Shown in pieces: positions 52,854 to 61,574 of a stretch of DNA of 64,000 bases. The stretch covers positions 1,984,001-2,048,000 of the forward strand of contig NZ_CP117866.1 of the NCBI RefSeq assembly GCF_028736035.1. Reading direction: 5' to 3'. Below the pieces are notes generated by a model. The model saw only the letters and a list, made by a program, of their open reading frames with translations, made no database searches and had not been told where the DNA came from. The position numbers were made by a program, and so were the translations under genes. This DNA is from Streptomyces sp. T12 (lineage in GTDB: Bacteria > Actinomycetota > Actinomycetes > Streptomycetales > Streptomycetaceae). Numbering within the stretch: the stretch's first letter is position 1; the number at the start of each line of letters is the position of its first letter.

Positions 52854-53852
52854 GTGATCGTCGACTGCGCCATCTACCGGGACGGGCGCCGGACAGAGGG
52901 GCCCGAGGACCTCTCCGACGCCCTGGATCTGTGCCGTCTACAGGACGATGCGTTCGTCTGGATCGGGCTGTACGAGCCCACGGAGAAGGAGTTCGACCGG
53001 GTCACGGAGGAGTTCGCGCTGCACCCGCTGGCCGTCGAGGACGCCCTGAAGGCGCACCAGCGGCCGAAGCTGGAGGTGTACGACGACTCGCTGTTCATGG
53101 TCCTCAAGCCGGTCGGGTACGAGCCGAAGAGCGACATCGTCTCCTCCGGCGAGGTCATGGTCTTCATCGGCGACTCGTTCGTGGTGACGGTCCGGCACGG
53201 CGAGGAGGCGCCCCTCGGGGTCGTACGGCGCCGTCTGGAGCACGAACCCGAGATGCTCCGGCACGGTCCCACGGCGGTGCTGTACACGATCGCCGACGCG
53301 GTGGTCGACCACTACGTCGACGTGGTCGGCGAGCTGGGCACCGACCTGGAGGAGCTGGAGACGGAGGTCTTCTCGCCGACCGGGGGCGGCTCACGGCACT
53401 CGGCGTCGCGCATCTACGCCTTCAAGCGGCAGATCCTGGAGTTCCGCAGGGCCACGGGCCCACTGGCCCAGCCGCTGTCCCGGCTCGCGGGAACCGGCAT
53501 GATCGGCGCGCGCGTGCCCTTCGTGCACGACAAGGCGCAGCCCTTCTTCCGCGACGTGAGCGACCACCTCACGCGCGTGAACGAGGCGGTGGAGGGCCTG
53601 GACCGGCTGGTCTCCGACATCCTCTCGGCACATCTCGCGCAGATGAGCGTCCGGCAGAACGACGACATGCGGAAGATCTCCGCGTGGGCGGCCATGGCCG
53701 CGATCCCCACGATGATCGCGGGGATCTACGGCATGAACTTCGACCACATGCCGGAGCTGGACTGGCGGTGGTCGTATCCGGTGCTGATCGCGGGGATGGC
53801 CGCCCTCGAGGTGCTGCTGTACCGGCTGTTCAAGAGCCGGGGTTGGTTGTAG
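52854..53852 (+). CDS. corA: CorA-type magnesium/cobalt transporter
   Basis: Pentameric divalent-cation channel, 332 aa. A large cytoplasmic domain (1-260) is followed by two C-terminal membrane helices with the signature IAGIYGMNFDHMPELDWRWS (GMN) and a basic tail KSRGWL. The GTG at 52854 (VIVDCAIYRDGRRTEGPED) matches the family start; GTG 52818 is an alternative 12 codons upstream. No good ribosome site is visible for either. It is divergent from the phosphatase gene. Confidence 0.9.
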   Translation: MIVDCAIYRDGRRTEGPEDLSDALDLCRLQDDAFVWIGLYEPTEKEFDRVTEEFALHPLAVEDALKAHQRPKLEVYDDSLFMVLKPVGYEPKSDIVSSGEVMVFIGDSFVVTVRHGEEAPLGVVRRRLEHEPEMLRHGPTAVLYTIADAVVDHYVDVVGELGTDLEELETEVFSPTGGGSRHSASRIYAFKRQILEFRRATGPLAQPLSRLAGTGMIGARVPFVHDKAQPFFRDVSDHLTRVNEAVEGLDRLVSDILSAHLAQMSVRQNDDMRKISAWAAMAAIPTMIAGIYGMNFDHMPELDWRWSYPVLIAGMAALEVLLYRLFKSRGWL

Positions 53853-53866
53853 CGACCCGCACGGCG

Positions 53867-54655
53867 TCAGGCGAACTCGGGTGCCGAGGTGGCGGGTCCG
53901 CCGAGCGCGTCGCGTCGTTCCGGCATCTTCAGGGACACCATGCGCCGCCAGCCCGCGACCCGCTCCCAGGCGTACACCGCGTGGATGCCGGCCGCGAGCA
54001 CCGCCGCCTTCGCCCTCGGCCAGCCGAGGATGCGCCCCATGTGGTCCATGACCGCGAGGCTGACGTCCCGGTAGATCCGGATCTCCGCGAGCGCGCACTC
54101 GCGCAGCGTCCGCTGGATGGCCCGGCCGTGTCCCTGGGCCGCGAAGCGCAGCAACTCCTCGTGGCAGTAGGCGAGGTGGTTGTCCTCGTCGTGGGAGATC
54201 ATCCTGACCGGGCGGCCGAGGTCGGGGTGGTCGGCGAAGTGCTTGCGCAGCAACTCCATCTGCTCCGAGGCGCGCTGCTCGGTGACCCTGCTGTGCGACA
54301 GGTAGGTGACGATGTCCTGGACGGTGAGCGGCTCGTCGCCCTTGAGCTTGTCGTGGGCGAGACCGATGCCGTGGTTCTCCAGGAGCATCGTGTAGTCGGT
54401 CTCGGGCGGGACGGGCACCGGTCGCAGGCCGCGCTTCTTCATCAGGGCGTTGAAGATCCGACCGTGCTTGTCCTCGTCCGCGCCGTGCCGGGTGATCTTG
54501 GGTGCGAGAGGGCGCTCGCTCTCCGGGACGAGCGCGGCGATGCGGGCGTTCTCCCAGCCGCCCTGGGACTCCCCGCTGGCCGCGATGGAGCAGAACAGGC
54601 GGAAGGACTCGTCGTTGTCGAGGATCTCCTGGAACAGACTCTTGGCCGAAAGCAT
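53867..54655 (-). CDS. Ferritin-like diiron-type protein
   Basis: A 262-aa all-helical protein of the ferritin-like superfamily. Probable metal-binding pairs are HGADEDKHGRIF and ISHDEDNHLAYCHEELLRFA, each Glu-x2-His-like, within helices; a further helix carries ECALAEIRIYRDVSLAVMDH. The ATG at 54655 (MLSAKSLFQEILDNDESF) follows GAGAGG by 9 bases; the ORF extends upstream but is not supported. It is convergent with corA. The reaction is unknown. Confidence 0.78.
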   Translation of the reverse strand: MLSAKSLFQEILDNDESFRLFCSIAASGESQGGWENARIAALVPESERPLAPKITRHGADEDKHGRIFNALMKKRGLRPVPVPPETDYTMLLENHGIGLAHDKLKGDEPLTVQDIVTYLSHSRVTEQRASEQMELLRKHFADHPDLGRPVRMISHDEDNHLAYCHEELLRFAAQGHGRAIQRTLRECALAEIRIYRDVSLAVMDHMGRILGWPRAKAAVLAAGIHAVYAWERVAGWRRMVSLKMPERRDALGGPATSAPEFA

Positions 54656-54903
54656 CGTTGGACACCTCTCTGCAGGGCGCAGGACGCCGGACTCCGCAGG
54701 ATTCCGCAAAGAACGAGTCAAATGCGGCGAGAGAGGCACTGCAACAGCTGTGTCGGACAACTCCGCCAAAAGAATGACCAGCCGGGGCGCGAGGGGGCGT
54801 AACCGCGCGGCCACGCGCGCGTTGTTCTGCGTAACGGCCGTGGCGGGGAAGACCCCCGAGCCCCCACCACGGCCGCAGGAAACTTCCGGCACTCTCCCCC
54901 GTG

Positions 54904-55959
54904 CTACGCCAGTCCGGCGCGCTCCAGGGCCTCGGTGCCGGCGCGGAGCGAGGCGAGCCGCTCGTCGAGCGTGAAGCCCGCGGGAGCGAGGCTGAGGGTG
55001 GTGACCCCGGCCGCCGCGTACTCCTTCATCCGGTCCGCGATGCGGTCGACGGAGCCGAGCAGCGTCGTCTTGTCGATCAGCTCGTGCGGGATGGCGGCCG
55101 CGGCGCCCTGCTTGTCGCCGGACAGGTACTTCTCCTGGACCTCGGCGGCCGCGGCCTCGAACCCCATGCGCTGCGCGAGCTGGTTGTAGAAGTTCTGCTT
55201 GGCGCTGCCCATGCCGCCGACGTACAGCGCGGTGTAGGGACGGAAGGTGTCGGCGAGCGTGGTCACGTCCTTGTCCTCGCCGACGGCGAGCGGGAGCGTC
55301 GGGCAGACGTCGAACCCGTCGAGGGTCTTGCCGGCCTTCTCGCGCCCCGCGCGCAGGTGCCAGATCGTGGTCTCCTCGAGGTGCTCGGCGGAGGGGAAGA
55401 TCACGAGCGCGCCGTCGGCGATCTCGCCGGTCTGCTCCAGGTTCTTCGGGCCGATGGCGGCGATGTACAGCGGGATGTGCTCGCGCTGCGGGTGCACGGT
55501 CAGCTTGATCGGCTTGCCGGGACCGCCGGGCAGCGGCAGCGTCCAGTGCTGCCCCTCGTACGACAGGCGCTCGCGCGTCATGGCCTTGCGGACGATCTCG
55601 ACGTACTCACGCGTGCGTGCCAGCGGCTTGTCGAACTTGACGCCGTACCAGCCCTCGGAGACCTGCGGTCCGGAGACGCCGAGGCCGAGCCGGAAGCGGC
55701 CGCCGGAGAGCGAGTCCAGGGTCGCGGCCGTCATCGCGGTCATCGCCGGCTGGCGGGCCGGGATCTGGAAGATGGCGGAGCCCACGTCGATGCGCTCGGT
55801 CTGGGCGGCGACCCAGGAGAGCACGGTGGCCGCGTCCGAGCCGTACGCCTCTGCGGCCCAGCACACGGCGTATCCCAGCCGGTCGGCCTCCTGCGCGACG
55901 GCGAGATTGTCCGCGTCCATTCCGGCGCCCCAGTAGCCGAGGTTGATCCCGAGCTGCAT
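54904..55959 (-). CDS. LLM-class F420-dependent oxidoreductase
   Basis: A 351-aa luciferase-like TIM barrel, probably F420-dependent. The N-terminus is MQLGINLGYWGAGMDADNLA. Family blocks are CWAAEAYGSDAATVLSWVAA, GSAIFQIPARQPAMTAMTAA, GRFRLGLGVSGPQVSEGWYG and HPQREHIPLYIAAIGPKNLE. AAGGGG lies 8 bases before the ATG. A TetR-like palindrome (55972-55985) sits directly before the ribosome site. The substrate is unknown. Confidence 0.9.
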   Translation of the reverse strand: MQLGINLGYWGAGMDADNLAVAQEADRLGYAVCWAAEAYGSDAATVLSWVAAQTERIDVGSAIFQIPARQPAMTAMTAATLDSLSGGRFRLGLGVSGPQVSEGWYGVKFDKPLARTREYVEIVRKAMTRERLSYEGQHWTLPLPGGPGKPIKLTVHPQREHIPLYIAAIGPKNLEQTGEIADGALVIFPSAEHLEETTIWHLRAGREKAGKTLDGFDVCPTLPLAVGEDKDVTTLADTFRPYTALYVGGMGSAKQNFYNQLAQRMGFEAAAAEVQEKYLSGDKQGAAAAIPHELIDKTTLLGSVDRIADRMKEYAAAGVTTLSLAPAGFTLDERLASLRAGTEALERAGLA

Positions 55960-55971
55960 GGCGGATTCCCC

Positions 55972-55985
55972 TTACCGATCAGTAA
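55972..55985. promoter_or_regulatory. TetR-like palindrome upstream of the LLM oxidoreductase
   Basis: TTACCGATCAGTAA, a 14-base palindrome with one mismatched pair, adjoining the ribosome site of the oxidoreductase gene. It looks like a TetR-family operator, but no TetR gene is in the window. Confidence 0.5.
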
Positions 55986-56145
55986 CGTCCCTTGTGGGGC
56001 CGACCCTAGCGCGACGGACCTCTCACGGGGAGGCCGGTGTGGCGGGCGTCGCCCGGCCGGCCCTCGGCATCCCCGGTCACCGTCCCGGAAACTGGTCATC
56101 CACAGGCCCCCACATGGCAGGTTCTGGCCAGTAATCTCGGCGTTC

Positions 56146-57129
56146 ATGGAGCAGAGGCATCTCGGCCGCACCGGCCTGCGCGTGTCCCGGATCGGGCTCG
56201 GCACCCTCACCTGGGGCAGGGACACCGACGAGCACGACGCCGCGGACGTCCTGAAGACGTTCTGGGAGGCGGGCGGCACCCTCGTCGACACGGCGGACGT
56301 GTACGGCGACGGAGAGGCCGAGTATCTGCTCGGACGGCTCATAGAAGGGCTGGTCCCGCGCCGGGACCTGGTCATCTCGACGAAGGCGGGCAGCGTGCCC
56401 GACCCCGACCGCCGCTTCGACGGCTCGCGCGGCCACCTGCTCTCCGCGCTGGACGCCTCGCTGACCCGGCTCGGCACGGACTACGTCGACGTCTGGCACA
56501 TCCACGCCTTCGACCCGGACACCCCGCTGGAGGAGACCCTCCAGGCCCTCGACCTGGCGGTCAGCAGCGGCCGCGCCCGCTACGCCGGTGTCTCCAACTT
56601 CTGCGGCTGGCAGCTCGCCAAGGCCGCGACCTGGCAGCTGGCGGCGCCGGGCATACGGACCCGGCTGGCGAGCACACAGCTGGAGTACTCGCTGCTCCAG
56701 CGCGGCGTGGAACGCGAGGTGCTGCCGGCCGCGCTGGATCTGGGCATCGGTCTGCTGCCGTCCTCGCCGCTGGGGCGCGGGGTGCTGACGGGCAAGTACC
56801 GCAATGCGACGCCGCCCGACTCACGCGGCGCCTCGGAACATCTGGCACCGTTCGTCGCGCCGTACCTCGACGACACGGCGAGCCGCATCGTGGACGCCGT
56901 GCAGACAGCGGCCGACGGGCTCGCCGTGACCCCGCTCCAGGTCGCCCTCGCCTGGGTCCGCGACCGGCCCGGCGTGGCCGCGCCCGTCATAGGCGCGCGC
57001 AACGCACAGCAGCTCACGGCGGCGTTGTCAGTGGAGGCCCTTAGTCTTCCTGACGAGATCTGCCGGGCGCTCGACGACGTGTCGGCGCCCGTGCACCGCT
57101 ATCCCGATCACGACTGGAGCACGCTGTGA
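56146..57129 (+). CDS. Aldo/keto reductase
   Basis: NADPH-dependent TIM-barrel reductase, 327 aa. The catalytic tetrad is visible: Asp and Tyr in TLVDTADVYGDGEAEYLLGR, Lys in LVISTKAGSVPD, His in YVDVWHIHAFDPDTPLE. Cofactor-site motifs are GVSNFCGWQLAKA, SSPLGRGVLTGKY and a late VIGARNAQQL. The ATG at 56146 has no ribosome site; TAATCT 8 bases before it may be a -10 and the message leaderless. It overlaps the next gene by 4 bases. The substrate is unknown. Confidence 0.92.
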   Translation: MEQRHLGRTGLRVSRIGLGTLTWGRDTDEHDAADVLKTFWEAGGTLVDTADVYGDGEAEYLLGRLIEGLVPRRDLVISTKAGSVPDPDRRFDGSRGHLLSALDASLTRLGTDYVDVWHIHAFDPDTPLEETLQALDLAVSSGRARYAGVSNFCGWQLAKAATWQLAAPGIRTRLASTQLEYSLLQRGVEREVLPAALDLGIGLLPSSPLGRGVLTGKYRNATPPDSRGASEHLAPFVAPYLDDTASRIVDAVQTAADGLAVTPLQVALAWVRDRPGVAAPVIGARNAQQLTAALSVEALSLPDEICRALDDVSAPVHRYPDHDWSTL

Positions 57130-59378
57130 GCACGGAGCCGCCCGAGACCACGGAGGACACGGAGCCGGGGACGCCGGGGGCCGAGCCCGAGGGCGGGACG
57201 CCGGGGGCCGGCAACGGCGACACCACTGCCCGGAGTTCCACGGCCGAAGACGGTGACGGTGACGGCGGGGCACAGTCGTCGGAGGACCAGAAGGGCGACG
57301 GCGGATCCCCCACGGAGTCGTCCCCGACAGAGTCGTCCGCGGCGCAGTTGTCCGAGGCCGAGGCCGAGATCGCCGCTCAGCGGATCGAGCGGGAGCGGAT
57401 CGAGCGGCGCAAGGCCGAGAAGGCGGGACCCCTCGAGAGCGGGGCCAAGCTCAGCGGGAAGGCCGCCGATCTGCTCGCCGCCGTACGGGCCGTGGAGAGC
57501 GGTGCGAAGCCCGTGGCCAACGTCTTCAGCGAGCCCGAACCACCGCGCCGCCCCGCCCCTGAGCCGGTACGCCGGCCGCAGCCCGTGGTGGCCGAAGCGC
57601 CCGCGGGCCCCGCTCAGGAGACCGTCGAGTCCGTGCGGCGCGTGCTGACCGAAGGCGGCGCCCCCGAGACTCTCGCCCCGCAGGTCGCCGCGGTCCTCGG
57701 CGAGGGCGCGGGCGACCAACTGCGGGCGGACCCCTGGCAGTTGCTGCGCGTCGGCGGAGTACGGCCGGAGCAGGCCGACGGGTTCGCGCGGGCGCTGCTC
57801 GGCGCGGAGGCCGGACCGGACGACGAGCGGCGCGGCCGGGCGGTCACCGTCTGGCTCCTGGAGCAGGCGGCCCTGGCCGGGCACACGGCCCTGGAGATGC
57901 CCGCACTCACCGCCGCGCTGGCCCAACGGGGTGTGCCGGACGCCGATACGGCCGTGCAGGACACCCTGGCCGAGGGCGAGGCCCTGGTCTTCCAGGACGC
58001 CTTGGACGAGCCCGCAACCCCGGCCCGCCGGGACGAGGAGCTGGCGGAGGACGAGGAACGGCCCGTCCGTGTCCTCGTCGGCCTGGAGCGGTACGCCCTC
58101 GCGGAGGAGAGCCTCGCCGACGGACTGGCCCGCCTGATCAACTCGGTGCCGAAGCAGGACGGTTCGGCCGAGGAGTGGGAGCGGGCCGCGGCCGCCGCGG
58201 GCTCCGCCGCCGACCTGATCCGCGCGGTCGCCGCGCACGGCCTGGTCCTCCACACCGGCGGGGAAGCGTCCCTGACCGAACCGGCGGCACTGCTGCGCAC
58301 GGCGCAGGCTCTCGGCGTGCGGGCCTGGGCGGCCACCCACGGCCCGGTCGGCCGGGGGCGCTTCTCGGCGCTGCTGAGCGGGGCACTCCAGCCGGATAAC
58401 CCCACGCAGGCGGAGTCCGCGCCCGGCGTCGCCACCGTGGCCGGTCTGCTCTCCGGTGCCGAAGGACCCGGTCGGGACGCGGACGGGGCGTTCGACCTCG
58501 ATCTGCTCGTCGTGCTCGACGCGCCTCAGCTGGACGTCGAGACGGCGGCTCTGCTCACGGAGTCGTTGCCGGACGGGGCCCGGCTGGTGCTGGCCGGGGA
58601 TCCGGCGGTGCTGTGGTCGGCGGGCCCCGGGCGGGTGTTCGCCGATCTGCTGACGGCGCGGATCTGCCCGCAGATCGCCTCGCGGCGACCGGATCCCGGC
58701 CCGCTGGGCGAGCTGGTGTCCGGTATCGGCATCGGCGAGCTGAACCAGGTCGAGGCGCCCGGCAAGGAGGTCGTGATCGTGCCGGTGCGGGACGCGGGCG
58801 AGGCCGTGCACCGTACCGTGCAGCTCGTCGCGGACTCGGTGCCACGCGCGATCGGCGTCCCGACCGAGGAGACCCAGGTGATCACGCCGGGCCACGGCGG
58901 TGCGGCCGGCACACGCGCCCTCAACGCCGCGCTCAAGGAACGGCTCAACCCCGGCCCCGGCCGCTTCGCCGGCTTCGACCCCGGTGACCGCATCGCCTAC
59001 TCCCCCGCGCCGGGCCGTACGGTGCCGGGACAGGTGGTGAAGGCCGACGCCGAGGGGCTGCACCTGACCTGCGCGGGCGAGGCCGTCGTCGTACCGAAGG
59101 AGCGGGTGGAGCAGTCCCTACGGCACGGCTGGGCCCTGACCGCGCACCAGGCGGCCGGCACTCGCTGGCCGGCGGTCGTCGTGGTCCTCCCTGGCGACGC
59201 GGCCCAGGCCCTGAGCCGCCCCTGGGTCTACACGGCCTTCAGCCGCGCCGACCGCCACCTCTCCGTGGTCCACGGCGCGGAACAGGCCCTCCCCCGAGCG
59301 GTCGCCGAAATCCCGGCCAAGCCCCGCACGACCCGCCTGCCGGCGTTGCTGGCACCCCAGCTGACGACGGCCGGCTGA
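57126..59378 (+). CDS. RecD2-like helicase homologue with HhH region and lost Walker A
   Basis: A 750-aa protein. A disordered acidic N-terminus (to ~100) leads into a helix-hairpin-helix-like region (VAAVLGEGAGDQLRADPWQL). The rest follows RecD2 order: HGLVLHTGGEASLTEPAALL where GGPGTGKT is expected, LLVVLDAPQLD (degenerate Walker B), VLAGDPAVLWSAGPGRVFAD (motif III), ALTAHQAAGTRWPAVVVVLP (motif V) and WVYTAFSRADRHLSVV (motif VI). The phosphate-binding Lys and the DEAD-type acid are missing, so it probably cannot hydrolyse ATP. GTG 57126 overlaps the reductase stop. Its role is unknown. Confidence 0.82.
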   Translation: MSTEPPETTEDTEPGTPGAEPEGGTPGAGNGDTTARSSTAEDGDGDGGAQSSEDQKGDGGSPTESSPTESSAAQLSEAEAEIAAQRIERERIERRKAEKAGPLESGAKLSGKAADLLAAVRAVESGAKPVANVFSEPEPPRRPAPEPVRRPQPVVAEAPAGPAQETVESVRRVLTEGGAPETLAPQVAAVLGEGAGDQLRADPWQLLRVGGVRPEQADGFARALLGAEAGPDDERRGRAVTVWLLEQAALAGHTALEMPALTAALAQRGVPDADTAVQDTLAEGEALVFQDALDEPATPARRDEELAEDEERPVRVLVGLERYALAEESLADGLARLINSVPKQDGSAEEWERAAAAAGSAADLIRAVAAHGLVLHTGGEASLTEPAALLRTAQALGVRAWAATHGPVGRGRFSALLSGALQPDNPTQAESAPGVATVAGLLSGAEGPGRDADGAFDLDLLVVLDAPQLDVETAALLTESLPDGARLVLAGDPAVLWSAGPGRVFADLLTARICPQIASRRPDPGPLGELVSGIGIGELNQVEAPGKEVVIVPVRDAGEAVHRTVQLVADSVPRAIGVPTEETQVITPGHGGAAGTRALNAALKERLNPGPGRFAGFDPGDRIAYSPAPGRTVPGQVVKADAEGLHLTCAGEAVVVPKERVEQSLRHGWALTAHQAAGTRWPAVVVVLPGDAAQALSRPWVYTAFSRADRHLSVVHGAEQALPRAVAEIPAKPRTTRLPALLAPQLTTAG

Positions 59379-59401
59379 TCGGTCGGCCGCCGACACCAAC
59401 A

Positions 59402-59425
59402 CCCCCGCCCCCGCCCCCGCCCCCG
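59402..59425. repeat. Short CCCCCG tandem run
   Basis: Four copies of CCCCCG just after the RecD2-like gene; a simple-sequence run between convergent genes. Confidence 0.8.
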
Positions 59426-59434
59426 TCAAACAAC

Positions 59435-59474
59435 GGCGGCGGTCACGGAAGCCCCAGCTCCCATGACCGCCGCC
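59435..59474. terminator. Bidirectional terminator
   Basis: GGCGGCGGTCA (59435-59445) / TGACCGCCGCC (59464-59474), 18-base loop, between the convergent RecD2-like and acidic-protein genes. Confidence 0.75.
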
Positions 59475-59496
59475 CTCCCACAGCCGTCGCCTCCGC

Positions 59497-60228
59497 TCAG
59501 CGGTCCGAGTCCAGCGGCTCCAGGTCCTCGTCCTCGTCCAGCTCCGTGTCGAGGTCGTCATCGATGTCGTCGGAGTCGTCGGCGTCCTCGTCGCCCTCGT
59601 CCGCCTCGTCGAGGTCTTCCAGCTCGTCGTCGAACACCGTGCTGACGTCGAAGCGGCAGACCACCCGCTGGGGATCGACCCCCTCGAAGGGCGCTTCCAG
59701 CCACTCGCCGGGGTCGGCCTGCTCGTCCGAGGCGGTGACCCAGAGCGTGGAGTCGCCCTCCTCCAGGCCGAACTCCTTGTGCCGGGAGGCGATCTCATCC
59801 GGCTCGAACTCGCCGAACAGGATGCCCAGCGCCCCGTGCACCGTGCCGGAGGCATCCGTGTCCGCACCGTCGTCGTAGTCCGCCGCCTCGACCCGCTGGG
59901 CCTGCGCCAGCAGCCGCTGCGGCTCCACGACGGAGTAGTCGCGGCGGATCAGCACGCTCACCGCGTTCGGTTCCTCGGGGCCCGTGTACGGCGGCAGGGC
60001 GTCCTCCGTACCGGGGATCTCGAAGGGCGTAACCTCGTCGTAGCGGTCGTAGAGCAGCTCGTCGTAGGTCTCGGCGGCCGCGGCCAGCTGGTTGAACGCC
60101 TCGTAGACGGCCGGGTCGTCCTCCCCCGACCGGCCTTCGACCGCGGCCAGGTGGCGGTCGAGCGCGGTCTTGACCGCCTCGGCGGCGGCGCGTACCTCGG
60201 CAGCGGTGGGCTGCACAGCATCAGACAT
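59497..60228 (-). CDS. Conserved protein with long acidic tail
   Basis: A 243-aa cytoplasmic protein that I do not recognise beyond being conserved in streptomycetes. A helical N-terminus (AAEAVKTALDRHLAAVEGRS; FNQLAAAAETYDELLYDRYD) is followed by a mixed domain (SVLIRRDYSVVEPQRLLAQA; TLWVTASDEQADPGEWLEAP). The tail is almost wholly Asp/Glu (about the last 45 residues). The ATG at 60228 lacks a ribosome site; TAGCGT 7 bases before it may be a -10. It is divergent from the small DUF5703 gene. Confidence 0.75.
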   Translation of the reverse strand: MSDAVQPTAAEVRAAAEAVKTALDRHLAAVEGRSGEDDPAVYEAFNQLAAAAETYDELLYDRYDEVTPFEIPGTEDALPPYTGPEEPNAVSVLIRRDYSVVEPQRLLAQAQRVEAADYDDGADTDASGTVHGALGILFGEFEPDEIASRHKEFGLEEGDSTLWVTASDEQADPGEWLEAPFEGVDPQRVVCRFDVSTVFDDELEDLDEADEGDEDADDSDDIDDDLDTELDEDEDLEPLDSDR

Positions 60229-60275
60229 AGTGCAGACGCTATCCGTACCGGGCCCCAGCCCGCACAATAGATGCG

Positions 60276-60464
60276 ATGCCGGAATACGAATTTGTCGACG
60301 TGTACGTACCGCGCGGGGTCTCCCGCAAGGACGCCACACGCCTGCTGACAGACCATGCCGAGTACGGACACTGGGAGTTGGACCGCCTGAGCCTGCTGCG
60401 CGACGGCAGCCGCAGGGTGCGGCTGCGCCGCCGGATCATCCGCCAGGTGCGGGCCACGTGGTGA
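60276..60464 (+). CDS. DUF5703-family small protein
   Basis: A 62-aa protein, MPEYEFVDVYVPRGVSRKDA, then TRLLTDHAEYGHWELDRLSL and a basic end RRVRLRRRIIRQVRATW. It matches the small actinobacterial DUF5703 proteins, whose function is unknown. It starts 47 bases from the divergent acidic-protein gene. Confidence 0.85.
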   Translation: MPEYEFVDVYVPRGVSRKDATRLLTDHAEYGHWELDRLSLLRDGSRRVRLRRRIIRQVRATW

Positions 60465-60517
60465 GCTGAGGCGACAGAAAGACAGCGAAACGGGGGCAGC
60501 AGGAGAAACAACAACGG

Positions 60518-60545
60518 AGCGGGCCCCGTCGCGGCGGGGCCCGCT
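60518..60545. terminator. Bidirectional terminator
   Basis: AGCGGGCCCCG (60518-60528) / CGGGGCCCGCT (60535-60545), loop of 6, between the DUF5703 gene and the convergent long chaplin gene. Three imperfect copies of GTGCCGGACGGCTAC follow at about 60553-60612. Confidence 0.8.
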
Positions 60546-60618
60546 GCGTTCACGCCGGACGGCTACGGACCAGTCGTGCCGGACGGCTACCGACTACTCG
60601 TGCCGGACGACTATTGGC

Positions 60619-61428
60619 CTACGCCGAGGCCCGTGCCTTGCGGTACAGCACCGAGCCCGCCAGCAGCGCCCCCGCGCCGACCGGCAGGACGAGGCCCATC
60701 GGCAGGTCGCTTCCGGTCTGGGCGAGCTCTGCGTCACCCTGGGGCTGGGTGACGGACTGGGCGCCCGGCTGGTTCCCGTGCGAGGAGCCACCGCCCGGCG
60801 TCTCGCCGCCCGTGCTGGGCGGCGTGCTCGGGGTGCCGGGGTGGGTGGGCTCGACCGGGTTCTGCGGGCTTCCGGGGTTTCCGGGGTTCTCCGGATTGCC
60901 GGGGTTACCGGGGTTGCCCGGCTGCTCCGGCGACCCGGGCGGGGTCTCGTGGCCGCCGCCCGGCGGGGTGTGGCCGGAGCCACCGCCGCCGTTGGTGCAG
61001 TCGTTGCCCTCGACGGAGTTACCGATGCCGATGACGTCGACGCTGTTGCCGCACACGTTGACCGGCACATCGACCGGCGCCTCGACGTGGTTGCCGGAAC
61101 CGATGCCGGGCGAGTCACTGGCGTGCCCACCCGTCGACGCCCCTGAGCCGCCACCGGAGTCCCCGTGGCCGGCGGACGCGCCGCCCTGGTTGCTGCAGCT
61201 GTTGCCGCTCGCCGGATTGAGCAGCCCGACGACGTTGACCGTGTTGCCGCACACGTTGACCGGCGCGTGCACCGGCGCCTGCACCGTGTTGCCCGACAGC
61301 ACGCCGGGCGAGTTCGTGCTGGTGCCGTCCGCACCCGAGCCGGTTGCGTGGGCGGCGCCGCCCGCGGCGGCGATGACGCCGGTCGCGGCCGCCATGGTCA
61401 TCAGGCCCTTGCGGGTGACCTGTCGCAT
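60619..61428 (-). CDS. chpC: Long chaplin with sortase signal (ChpC-like)
   Basis: Cell-wall-anchored hydrophobic coat protein of aerial hyphae, 269 aa. A signal peptide (residues 1-28, MTMAAATGVIAAAGGAAHA) precedes two chaplin domains: VNVCGNTVNVVGLLNPASGN and VNVCGNSVDVIGIGNSVEGN, each with its Cys pair. A Pro/Gly-rich wall-spanning linker (GNPGNPGNPENPGNPGSPQN) leads to the sortase motif LAQTG, a hydrophobic helix and a basic tail RKARASA. The ATG at 61428 has only a weak AGG upstream. Being next to chpH matches the chpC-chpH pair of S. coelicolor. Confidence 0.9.
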   Translation of the reverse strand: MRQVTRKGLMTMAAATGVIAAAGGAAHATGSGADGTSTNSPGVLSGNTVQAPVHAPVNVCGNTVNVVGLLNPASGNSCSNQGGASAGHGDSGGGSGASTGGHASDSPGIGSGNHVEAPVDVPVNVCGNSVDVIGIGNSVEGNDCTNGGGGSGHTPPGGGHETPPGSPEQPGNPGNPGNPENPGNPGSPQNPVEPTHPGTPSTPPSTGGETPGGGSSHGNQPGAQSVTQPQGDAELAQTGSDLPMGLVLPVGAGALLAGSVLYRKARASA

Positions 61429-61444
61429 TTACTGATTACCTGCC

Positions 61445-61498
61445 TTCGACCTTGTTCCGAAAGGACGACGTCGGAAATTCGACCGACGTTCCGAAAGG
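61445..61498 (-). repeat. Direct repeat in the chpC upstream region
   Basis: Two near-identical 20/21-base elements at 61445-61464 and 61478-61498. On the minus strand each reads CCTTTCGGAAC, 2-3 variable bases, GGTCGAA. They lie 17-70 bases before the chpC start and may bind a developmental regulator. Confidence 0.6.
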
Positions 61499-61501
61499 CC
61501 G

Positions 61502-61540
61502 GTCGGCCCCGGAGCGCATGGCGTGCGCTCCGGGGCCGAC
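61502..61540 (-). terminator. chpH terminator
   Basis: Perfect 17-base stem (GTCGGCCCCGGAGCGCA at 61502-61518, complement at 61524-61540) with a 5-base loop, 35 bases past the chpH stop. Confidence 0.88.
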
Positions 61541-61574
61541 GGGCTCAGCCCCATTCACGGGGCGAGGCACAACG

